NCBI GenBank assembly: GCA_964345385.1
Contig: CAYFQM010000008.1
Coordinates: 1 to 28,617, forward strand
DNA length: 28,617 nucleotides
Direction: 5' to 3'
DNA from: CAG-1000 sp964345385
GTDB taxonomy: Bacteria; Bacillota_I; Bacilli_A; RF39; UBA660
The notes under the pieces are model-generated. The model searched no databases, was not told the origin of the DNA, and saw nothing but the letters and a program-made list of their open reading frames with translations. The position numbers and the translations under genes were made by a program. This document shows positions 6,672 through 13,658 of the stretch, one piece after another (within the stretch, counting starts at the first letter, position 1; the number at the start of each line of letters is the position of its first letter).

Positions 6672-9632
6672 TTATTCAATAGATTTTAATGCATCAATCA
6701 TATCAATTTTCTTTAAAGTTCTATTAATCATAAGTTGAACTAATATAGAAAAAATTAATGTCATTATAACAGAGATAATATAACTTAATGGTTTTATTTG
6801 TCTTAAAAATAATATATTATCAGTTTGAGCTGTATTTATTATAAATATATGTAAATATTTTCCTAATAATAACCCAAATAATATACCTATAATTGTTAAT
6901 ATTAATATTTCTCTATATATAAATATATTAATTTCGTTATCATAAAAACCTAATACTTTAAATGTAGCTATTTCTCTTTTTCTTTCGCTAACATTTATTA
7001 TTGTAAGGTTATATAGAACAATGAATGCCAGTAGACTTGCTAAAACAACTATTAAAATAATTATTTTATTTAATCCTTTTACAAAACTATTAAAGGTCTC
7101 TACTATATCATCTGTATAATTAGCAACTAATATATTATAATCTGTTAGCTGCACTTTATCATCAATTTTACCATTTGCTATTATACTATTATATTTGGCT
7201 TCCTCTTTAAATATTTTTTTATAATAGTCTTTACTTATATAGATATAATGTGATACATAGTTATATGATATATCATTAACTTTTAATACAAAAAGTTTAT
7301 TCTCGCTGTTTCTTATTTGAATGTTATCTCCAATTTTAACACTTAATTTATCTGCTAGTTGCTTAGTTATAATTACTCCATTATCTTGAATGCTAATTTT
7401 TTTATTTGTTATAGTGCTTTTTAAAGTAACATAGTTATTAAAATTCACTTTATCTGCTGGAAGTATTAAATATACGTCTTCTGTTTTACCATCAAATGAG
7501 AATGTATAAGCATCTTGATATATTAATATGGGATTTACTATTTCATTTTTATTAAATAAAGAAACTAATGTACTATCCATTTCATTTATTTTATTTTTTA
7601 GTATATACATAGAATCATATTTAATAATATCTTTGTATTGAAGAAGAGCTATTTGATTTATACTATCGTTTATACCCATTCCTACAACTAATAAAGCAGT
7701 ACAACCAGCAACGCCTAATACAGTCATTATTATTCTTTTTTTATATCTAAATAAGTTTCTAATAGTTGTTTTCCACATAAAACTTAATTTGTTCCATAAC
7801 TTATCATATTTTTCTATGAATATTTTCTTTCCAACTTTTGGTACTTTAGGTCTTAATAAAGAAGCAGGTTGATATTTTAATTCTTTAGCACAAGTAATAA
7901 CAGATACAATTGTCATAACAAGAAGTGTAATTGTAATAACTAAAGAAAATGGAAGAGGGCTTACTATAGTAATTAATTTTGGTACATAGTATCTTGATAA
8001 AAATACTCCATATATTACTTTTGGAATTAAACTATATCCAACTGTAAGACCTATAAGTATTCCAATTAAACCAGAAACTAATACGTATAATAAATATTCA
8101 AATATAATATTTCCTTTACTAAATCCATTAGCTAGAAGGATACCCATCTCTGTTCTTTCTTCTTCAATGATTCTATTTAATGTATTTAATATCATTAATA
8201 TAACAACTAACACAAAGAATATAGGTAGTACTTTAGAAATAGCTTCTACTTTTATAATATCTTCTTTATAACTAATGTAACCACTATTGTTTTTTCTGTT
8301 TAATAAATACCAAACTGGTTTTTCTATATTATTTAAATCATCTTTAGCTTCATCTATTTCTATAAATGCTTTATTTTTAGCAGTATTTATTTCTATAAGT
8401 CCATTATTATATTTTAAGTAGCCATCATTTATTTTATTTTTAGCATTATTTATTTCGTTTTTAAATAAATCATAATTGTTATTTAAAGCATTTAAATTAG
8501 TGTTAATTATTCTTAGATTTTCTTTTGCTACTATTAATCCATTTAATTTTTCTTCTAGTGTTTTGATTTGATTTTTAATTATATTATATTGTTCATCATT
8601 GTTATCTAATGTAGATAATAGTTCTTTAGCATTATTAATTTCTTGTTCAAGTAAATTAATAAATGTATCTATTTCATGTTCTTTAATATTTTGATTATTT
8701 AATTCATTTAGTAAATATTGTTTTTGAACATTTAATTTATTTAAATTAGTTTCAAAATAATAAGTTTTATCTTTAATTATTTCATTTAGATTTTTTTGTT
8801 CTTTATCTAACTCTTTTTTTGCTTTGTTTAATTTTATTTGTTCAGCATTTATTTTATCATTAAGATCATTTTCAATTTTTGCTATTTCATTACTTGCTTT
8901 TAATAATATTTCTTCATATCTTATAGTTTCTCTAATTGGTTTTAATTTTTTTAATTCTTTTTCTAATGGTATAATTGCTTCTTCATATTCTTCATAATAT
9001 GAGTTTTTATCTATTGATTTATTAGCTGTAATATATATTTCTGTATAATATTCTAAAACAAAATTTTTCTTATTTAAAAATACGAATGATATTAATTTAC
9101 CATTACCTATATTAGATATTCCTTTTTCATCTCTTATATATAAAACAGAGTTAACTAGTCCAACAACTTTACATTTATCTATTGAAATAAAATCTTTTAA
9201 ATCATCTCTTTTAAAAGTAATAACATCTCCAATTTTATATTTATGTGCATCTGCAATGCATTCGTTATTTTTTTTAGGTAGTCTTCCTTGAATTAACGTT
9301 ACATTATTAATTTCTTTTTCTAAAGCATGTACTCTTATAGATTTTCCATTATCAAGAACATCTACTGAATAACTTGGAATAACTTTATCTACATGTTTTA
9401 GTTCTTTTAATGAGGCGACATCTCCTTTAGTTAAACCGTATGTACTAGTTATTTTAAAGTCCATTAAGTTATGCTTATCATAATAATTATCTGCAGTATA
9501 AAGCATACCTGCGGTTGATTCACGAAGGCCAATAAAAACACTAATACCTAAAGCTATTATAAGCATAATAGATATAAACCTTCCAATAGATTTACGTATT
9601 TTTACAAAAACATTTTTAATAAGTAATATCAT
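6672..9632 (-). CDS. ABC transporter permease with two FtsX domains and a long coiled coil
   Basis: Large FtsX/MacB-type permease of 986 residues, partner of the ATPase encoded just upstream. After a first membrane helix (about 15-38) comes an outside MacB-like region. It holds a long Lys/Glu/Asn-rich coiled coil (about 230-430). Next is a first FtsX domain of several helices with the cytoplasmic motif EERTEMGILLANGFSKGNI. A second half follows (a helix near TVLGVAGCTALLVVGMG, a second outside domain), ending in a second FtsX domain with SERKREIATFKVLGFYDNEI. ATG at 9632 overlaps the ATPase stop (TAATG). An in-frame TTG at 9638 is better spaced from AAGGAG, so the start may be two codons earlier. 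The substrate is unknown; such systems export or sense lipids, peptides or antibiotics, or act as mechanotransmitters. Confidence 0.9.
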   Translation of the reverse strand: MILLIKNVFVKIRKSIGRFISIMLIIALGISVFIGLRESTAGMLYTADNYYDKHNLMDFKITSTYGLTKGDVASLKELKHVDKVIPSYSVDVLDNGKSIRVHALEKEINNVTLIQGRLPKKNNECIADAHKYKIGDVITFKRDDLKDFISIDKCKVVGLVNSVLYIRDEKGISNIGNGKLISFVFLNKKNFVLEYYTEIYITANKSIDKNSYYEEYEEAIIPLEKELKKLKPIRETIRYEEILLKASNEIAKIENDLNDKINAEQIKLNKAKKELDKEQKNLNEIIKDKTYYFETNLNKLNVQKQYLLNELNNQNIKEHEIDTFINLLEQEINNAKELLSTLDNNDEQYNIIKNQIKTLEEKLNGLIVAKENLRIINTNLNALNNNYDLFKNEINNAKNKINDGYLKYNNGLIEINTAKNKAFIEIDEAKDDLNNIEKPVWYLLNRKNNSGYISYKEDIIKVEAISKVLPIFFVLVVILMILNTLNRIIEEERTEMGILLANGFSKGNIIFEYLLYVLVSGLIGILIGLTVGYSLIPKVIYGVFLSRYYVPKLITIVSPLPFSLVITITLLVMTIVSVITCAKELKYQPASLLRPKVPKVGKKIFIEKYDKLWNKLSFMWKTTIRNLFRYKKRIIMTVLGVAGCTALLVVGMGINDSINQIALLQYKDIIKYDSMYILKNKINEMDSTLVSLFNKNEIVNPILIYQDAYTFSFDGKTEDVYLILPADKVNFNNYVTLKSTITNKKISIQDNGVIITKQLADKLSVKIGDNIQIRNSENKLFVLKVNDISYNYVSHYIYISKDYYKKIFKEEAKYNSIIANGKIDDKVQLTDYNILVANYTDDIVETFNSFVKGLNKIIILIVVLASLLAFIVLYNLTIINVSERKREIATFKVLGFYDNEINIFIYREILILTIIGILFGLLLGKYLHIFIINTAQTDNILFLRQIKPLSYIISVIMTLIFSILVQLMINRTLKKIDMIDALKSIE

Positions 9633-10330
9633 TACCAATCAATCTCCTTAATTTGAAGTGGTTTTTTATTAATAATAATATCTTCTACTTGTCCATTTCT
9701 CATTGTTATAACTTTATCTGCAATTTTAGATATATTAGTATTGTGTGTAATTATTATTGTAGTCATATTATATTTTTTACATGCATCATAAAGTACTTGC
9801 AGTACTTTTTGTCCTGTTTTTGAATCTAATGCTCCAGTTGGTTCATCACAAAGTAACAATTTTGGCTTTTTAGCTAATGCTCTTGCGATTGCGACTCTTT
9901 GTTGCTCACCACCAGAAAGTTGTGCTGGAAAATTATTAAACCTATCTTTTAATCCTACACTTTGCAGCACTTCTTTAGCTTCTAATGTATCTTTACAAAT
10001 TTGATTAGTTATTTCTACATTTTCAAGAGATGTTAAATTAGGAACTAGATTATAAAATTGAAAAACAAAACCTATATCGTTTCTTCTATATTTAGTTAAT
10101 TCTTTATTATTATATTTAGTAATATCTTGTCCGTCTACAATTATTTTTCCGCTATCAGATTTGTCCATTCCACCTAAAATATTTAAAATAGTTGTTTTTC
10201 CTGCTCCTGAAGGACCTAATACTACAGCAAACTCTCCTTTATTAATCCCAAAAGAAACTTTATCTGTTGCTACTATTGTAATATCACCCATTTTATATTT
10301 CTTAGTTATTTTATCTAGTTCTATATACAT
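9632..10330 (-). CDS. ABC transporter ATP-binding protein (MacB/LolD-like)
   Basis: ATPase subunit of 232 residues that powers the FtsX-type permease downstream. The Walker A motif GPSGAGKT is near 38-46, the Q-loop in FVFQFYNLVPNLT, the signature LSGGEQQRVAIARAL, Walker B LLLCDEPTGALD and the H-loop IITHN. The LVPNLTSLENVE stretch and the tight match to the MacB/LolD/FtsE class fit an FtsX-type partner. The start is ATG at 10330 behind AGGAG. The stop shares one base with the permease start. Its promoter lies in the divergent region 10351-10382, with an extended -10 TGtTAAAAT on the minus strand. Confidence 0.96.
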   Translation of the reverse strand: MYIELDKITKKYKMGDITIVATDKVSFGINKGEFAVVLGPSGAGKTTILNILGGMDKSDSGKIIVDGQDITKYNNKELTKYRRNDIGFVFQFYNLVPNLTSLENVEITNQICKDTLEAKEVLQSVGLKDRFNNFPAQLSGGEQQRVAIARALAKKPKLLLCDEPTGALDSKTGQKVLQVLYDACKKYNMTTIIITHNTNISKIADKVITMRNGQVEDIIINKKPLQIKEIDW

Positions 10331-10350
10331 TATATTCTCCTTATAGTTTT

Positions 10351-10382
10351 ATTTTAACATATTTTTAATAATATGTTATAAT
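10351..10382. promoter_or_regulatory. Divergent promoter region with a central inverted repeat
   Basis: On the plus strand TTAACA (10354-10359) and TATAAT (10377-10382) are 17 bp apart and point to the 10402 gene. On the minus strand an extended -10 (TGt-TAAAAT, 10356 to 10351) points to the ABC ATPase. The repeat AACATAT (10356-10362) / ATATGTT (10371-10377) lies between them and could bind a dimeric regulator. Confidence 0.65.
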
Positions 10383-10401
10383 ATTTTTTATAGGTGAAAA
10401 A

Positions 10402-10764
10402 ATGATAGAAGAAAGAAAGCAAGAAATATTAAATATTATAAATTATGAGCTTGATTGTTATGATGAGTTTACTTATTATCAAAGCTTTTTAACTAGATTA
10501 ATGAATGCAAATGGTTTTAATAAAAAAGAGTGTGAGTTTGTTTTTCAAGTGATACCACAGTTAATTGAAAAACATGAAAACCTTACTATTTTTAGAGGGT
10601 TTTTAATAAGAGGTCCTAAATGTAAAGATTGCCATTTTTCAATTATTAATTATGATTCATTAAAAATTTATTGTACACAACTTAATAAGTTGATTATTAA
10701 GAATGTTCAGTTAGAAGATATATCAAACGCTACACATAGAAAATGTCCTAAATTAAAAAAATAG
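10402..10764 (+). CDS. Small conserved-looking hypothetical protein with four spaced cysteines
   Basis: I do not recognise this 120-residue protein. It has no signal peptide or membrane helix. The N-terminal 60 residues are helical and acidic, including CYDEFTYYQSFLTRLMNANGF. The C-terminal half carries C74-x2-C77-x13-C91-x23-C115, with H78 and H112 nearby, a spacing that could hold zinc or an iron-sulfur cluster; two more cysteines are at 19 and 44. It has its own promoter (TTAACA-17-TATAAT) and only a weak ribosome binding site (AGGTG). It is divergent from the ABC operon and convergent with the femX-like gene. Base use matches its neighbours, so there is no sign of recent transfer. Confidence 0.75.
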   Translation: MIEERKQEILNIINYELDCYDEFTYYQSFLTRLMNANGFNKKECEFVFQVIPQLIEKHENLTIFRGFLIRGPKCKDCHFSIINYDSLKIYCTQLNKLIIKNVQLEDISNATHRKCPKLKK

Positions 10765-10782
10765 ATATTTTTATCTATTTAT
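10757..10782. terminator. AT-rich bidirectional terminator
   Basis: The stem AAATAGATA (10759-10767) / TATCTATTT (10772-10780) has a TTTT loop and overlaps the stop codons of both convergent genes. It has A-runs on one side and T-rich sequence on the other. Only one G-C pair makes it weak. Confidence 0.55.
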
Positions 10783-12009
10783 ATTGGGCTTTTTATAAAA
10801 CTCTTTTTTTATTTTGTTTGTTGACCATAATATTGAATGAAGGGTTTTGTTAATAATAAAATCAAATTCTCCAATATATTCATATACTAATGGTTTGAAT
10901 GATAAAATTTCATCTTGCATTTCTTTATAAGGATTATTGTTTGTAAAATTACCAGTTATTCCATTAAAGTCAAAATATTCAAATTTCTCATCTTTATATT
11001 GTTTTATTAACTGAGCATACATAAAGTTTCTAATGCCTATATCTTTATAATGTTTATATTCACTACTTGCTAAAACATAAATTCTTTTTTCATATTTACC
11101 AACAATAATAGCTCCAACAGTTTCTGTTGCTGTTGCTCCCATTTTAGAAGTTGCTAATCTAAAAGATTCAGATATATAATTTACTTGTTTATCTGATTCC
11201 ATTTTTACATTATATACATTTTCATCATTTGGATTTTGATTAAATAAAGCATTTATTTTTTCATTTTCTAGTTGTATATTAGTATTTTCTGTTTGAAGGT
11301 ATTTTACATATGAATTATAATTTAAATCTGCTAAATACATATCTACCATATCAAATTTAGAAAATATATTATACAAATTAGCATAATATTCTAAATCTTT
11401 GTTGTCTGTATCTTTAATTAAATTATAAACTGTTCCAAGTTCTTTTATATCTACTTTTCTTAAAGTAAGACCTAATCGTTTATATCTATCAACATCATTA
11501 AAAACTTTATTAAAATTATACTTATTAAAATTAATAATAGCTGTAAATTTTGGAAGACAATTTTCAAAATATATATTATCTTTTAATTTTAAATAACCTA
11601 AATTTTTTAATTGTCTTATTAATACATCAGTTTTATTATTTCTTTTTTTAATTTTAGAAATATAGTTTATTTGATTATGTGTAACTTCAGGATTGATTTT
11701 TATAAAAGCAAAGCGTTTTGATAAAAAAAACTTTTGAAGTGCTTTAGTAAAATCTTTTATTAAGACTTTGTTATAAAAATCAATTATAAAACCTCTAGGA
11801 GCATACCCATATTTTATTTTAGATATTTCTTTATATAATATTAAACTAGCAGCCACTAGTTTATTTTGTTGGTAAAAACCAATATATATAACTTTATAAT
11901 CTATGTTAGACATAAGCTCTCCATATTGGCTAGTTTGGTAAATGTTTTTTAATTCATGTTTTTTTGCAAATTCATTAAATTCTGCTGCTGATATTAACCC
12001 AATTTTCAT
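10771..12009 (-). CDS. FemABX-family peptidoglycan bridge aminoacyltransferase
   Basis: FemABX enzymes add amino acids from aminoacyl-tRNA to the stem-peptide lysine of lipid II, building the interpeptide bridge of the cell wall. The 412-residue length fits the family. Seen are an N-terminal GNAT-like half (SQYGELMSNIDYKVIYIGFYQQNKLVAASLIL; YGYAPRGFIIDF), a central charged helical arm (about 225-275) and a C-terminal GNAT-like half (GAIIVGKYEKRIYVLASSEYKHY; YFDFNGITG; YKEMQDEILSFKPLV). The YAPRGF and FNGITG segments are family hallmarks. The start is ATG at 12009 behind AGGAGGAAAG. Which residue it adds, and whether it is FemX-, FemA- or FemB-like, cannot be told from sequence. It implies a walled bacterium. 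Confidence 0.85.
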   Translation of the reverse strand: MKIGLISAAEFNEFAKKHELKNIYQTSQYGELMSNIDYKVIYIGFYQQNKLVAASLILYKEISKIKYGYAPRGFIIDFYNKVLIKDFTKALQKFFLSKRFAFIKINPEVTHNQINYISKIKKRNNKTDVLIRQLKNLGYLKLKDNIYFENCLPKFTAIINFNKYNFNKVFNDVDRYKRLGLTLRKVDIKELGTVYNLIKDTDNKDLEYYANLYNIFSKFDMVDMYLADLNYNSYVKYLQTENTNIQLENEKINALFNQNPNDENVYNVKMESDKQVNYISESFRLATSKMGATATETVGAIIVGKYEKRIYVLASSEYKHYKDIGIRNFMYAQLIKQYKDEKFEYFDFNGITGNFTNNNPYKEMQDEILSFKPLVYEYIGEFDFIINKTLHSILWSTNKIKKEFYKKPNINR

Positions 12010-12037
12010 GCTTTCCTCCTAAAGTTATAAATATGTT

Positions 12038-12088
12038 ATTATATAATGCATTTTAATTATAGCATATTTAATAAAAAAAATGTATAAT
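12038..12088. promoter_or_regulatory. Divergent promoter region of femX-like gene and eno
   Basis: On the plus strand TATAAT (12083-12088) would start transcription near 12095, upstream of the eno start at 12116. On the minus strand an extended -10, TGc-TATAAT (12064 to 12056), points to the femX-like gene. Neither has a strong -35. Confidence 0.5.
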
Positions 12089-12115
12089 ATAATTATAAAA
12101 TGTTTAGGAGTTTTT

Positions 12116-13348
12116 ATGAGTAAAATTAAAAATATATATGCAAGAGAAATATTAGATTCAAGAGGACAACCAACTGTTTCAGTAAAAGTTACTACTGAAA
12201 AAGGTATAAGTGATGTATTTTCTGTACCAAGTGGAGCATCAACTGGAAGTAAAGAAGCATTAGAGTTAAGAGATAATGATTCAAGATATTTAGGTAAAGG
12301 AGTTTTAAAAGCAGTTGATAATGTTAATACAACTATTAAAGAATCTCTTATTGGAATAGAGGTATCTAATCAAAAAACAATTGATATGACTATGATAGAG
12401 CTTGATGGTACTGAAAATAAAAGTAAATTAGGTGCTAATGCTATGATAGGGGTTTCTATCGCTGCATTAAAAACAGCTGCTAAAGAAAAAAATATGGAGG
12501 TTTATGAATATTTAAACCTTCGTGAAAAGAAATTACCTAATATTATGTTTAATATAATTAACGGTGGAGCTCATGCTGAAAATAATCTTGATATACAAGA
12601 ATTTATGATAATACCTAAAAGTGATAGTATTAAAGAAACTGTAAGATGTGCAAGTGAAATATTTCATACGTTAAAGAAACTTTTAAAAGATGAAAGCTTA
12701 GCTACTTCAGTAGGGGATGAAGGTGGTTTTGCTCCAAATTTAAAAGATAATAGAAAAGCTCTTAATTTAATAGTTAAAGCTACTGAAATGGCTGGTTATA
12801 AACCTGGTAAAGATGTATTTATTGCTTTAGATGTAGCAGCTTCTTCATTTTATAATAGTGAAACTAAAAAATATAAGATTGATGAAAAGTTTTTAACAAG
12901 AGAAGAACTACTTAATTATTATTTAGATATAGTTAAAGAATATCCTATAATATCTATAGAAGATCCATTTGATGAAAATGATTATGAAGGGTTTAGATTA
13001 ATTACAGATGTTTTAGGAAAAGAGATTAATATAGTAGGAGATGATTTATTTGTTACTAATAAAAAAGAACTTCAACATGGAATAGATAATAAATTATGTA
13101 ATTCTATTATAATTAAACCAAATCAAATAGGAACATTTTATGAAATGTTAGAAACTATTGTTCTTGCTAAAAAGAATAATTATACTTGTATAATGTCTCA
13201 TAGAAGTGGAGAGACTAATGATACTTTTATAGTAGATGCAGCAGTAGCTTTAAATATACCATTTATTAAAACTGGTAGTATATCAAGAGGAGAAAGAATT
13301 TGTAAATTCAATAGACTTTTAGAGATAGAAGAACAGTTTTATGAGTGA
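12116..13348 (+). CDS. eno: Enolase (phosphopyruvate hydratase)
   Basis: Glycolytic enzyme converting 2-phosphoglycerate to phosphoenolpyruvate. The 410-residue protein is about 20 residues shorter than usual, mainly because it lacks the C-terminal tail after IEEQ. Conserved pieces are REILDSRGQPTV, PSGASTGSKEALELRD, the GGAHAENNLDIQEFM segment with the active-site His, GDEGGFAPN, metal-ligand segments SIEDP and GDDLFVTN, the catalytic Lys in IKPNQIG, and SHRSGET. SIEDP and IKPNQIG replace the common bacterial SIEDG and IKxNQIG. The start is ATG 12116 behind TAGGAG (12105-12110); an in-frame ATG at 12080 lies upstream of the -10, so it cannot be on the mRNA. TGA is the stop, showing standard code. 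Confidence 0.95.
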   Translation: MSKIKNIYAREILDSRGQPTVSVKVTTEKGISDVFSVPSGASTGSKEALELRDNDSRYLGKGVLKAVDNVNTTIKESLIGIEVSNQKTIDMTMIELDGTENKSKLGANAMIGVSIAALKTAAKEKNMEVYEYLNLREKKLPNIMFNIINGGAHAENNLDIQEFMIIPKSDSIKETVRCASEIFHTLKKLLKDESLATSVGDEGGFAPNLKDNRKALNLIVKATEMAGYKPGKDVFIALDVAASSFYNSETKKYKIDEKFLTREELLNYYLDIVKEYPIISIEDPFDENDYEGFRLITDVLGKEINIVGDDLFVTNKKELQHGIDNKLCNSIIIKPNQIGTFYEMLETIVLAKKNNYTCIMSHRSGETNDTFIVDAAVALNIPFIKTGSISRGERICKFNRLLEIEEQFYE

Positions 13349-13363
13349 GATATCAAGTAATTA

Positions 13364-13391
13364 TTGAAAAAACTGTTAAATAATGTATAAT
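13364..13391 (+). promoter_or_regulatory. Promoter of secG
   Basis: TTGAAA (13364-13369), a 16-bp spacer, and TATAAT (13386-13391). It lies in the short gap after eno and points at secG-rnr-smpB. Confidence 0.7.
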
Positions 13392-13410
13392 ATTATGTGA
13401 GGAGAGAAAA

Positions 13411-13623
13411 ATGGAAACATTACTAAATATAGTTAGTGTATTAATAATTGTTTTAGTTTTATTACAAAGTTCTAAAGCAAGTGATGCTAGTCAAATAATA
13501 ACTGGAGGTAACTCAATGTTAATGGCTAATGCTAAAGAACGAGGAGGAGAGTTATTTATAACTAGACTTACTTATTTTTTAGGATTTTTGTTTATTGTGT
13601 TATCACTTATACTAAGTAAATAG
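13411..13623 (+). CDS. secG: Protein translocase subunit SecG
   Basis: SecG is the small accessory subunit of the SecYEG channel in the cytoplasmic membrane. The 70-residue protein has two hydrophobic helices (about 4-20 and 50-68) joined by a loop. The loop contains SSKASDASQIITGGNS, typical of SecG in Gram-positive bacteria, and NAKERGGELFITRLTYFLG. The length matches the family (70-80). The start is ATG 13411 behind GAGGAGAG. The order secG-rnr-smpB is a classic Firmicutes arrangement and supports the call. A strong terminator directly follows. Confidence 0.93.
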   Translation: METLLNIVSVLIIVLVLLQSSKASDASQIITGGNSMLMANAKERGGELFITRLTYFLGFLFIVLSLILSK

Positions 13624-13649
13624 TTCACAAGAGTGAACTATTATTTTTT
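13619..13649 (+). terminator. Strong hairpin terminator between secG and rnr
   Basis: A perfect 10-bp stem AATAGTTCAC (13619-13628) / GTGAACTATT (13633-13642), loop AAGA, tail ATTTTTT (13643-13649). The rnr ribosome binding site GGAGG (13650-13654) begins at once after the T-run, so rnr has no room for its own promoter and must depend on readthrough. Confidence 0.9.
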
Positions 13650-13658
13650 GGAGGCTAA

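Noticed and set aside
10161..10346. Plus-strand open frame opposite the ABC ATPase
   Set aside because: It is the complement of conserved ATPase codons, including the Walker A region, and has no start signals.
12080..12115. Upstream ATG start for eno at 12080
   Set aside because: It lies upstream of the -10 at 12083-12088 and would not be transcribed; the enolase family begins at 12116.
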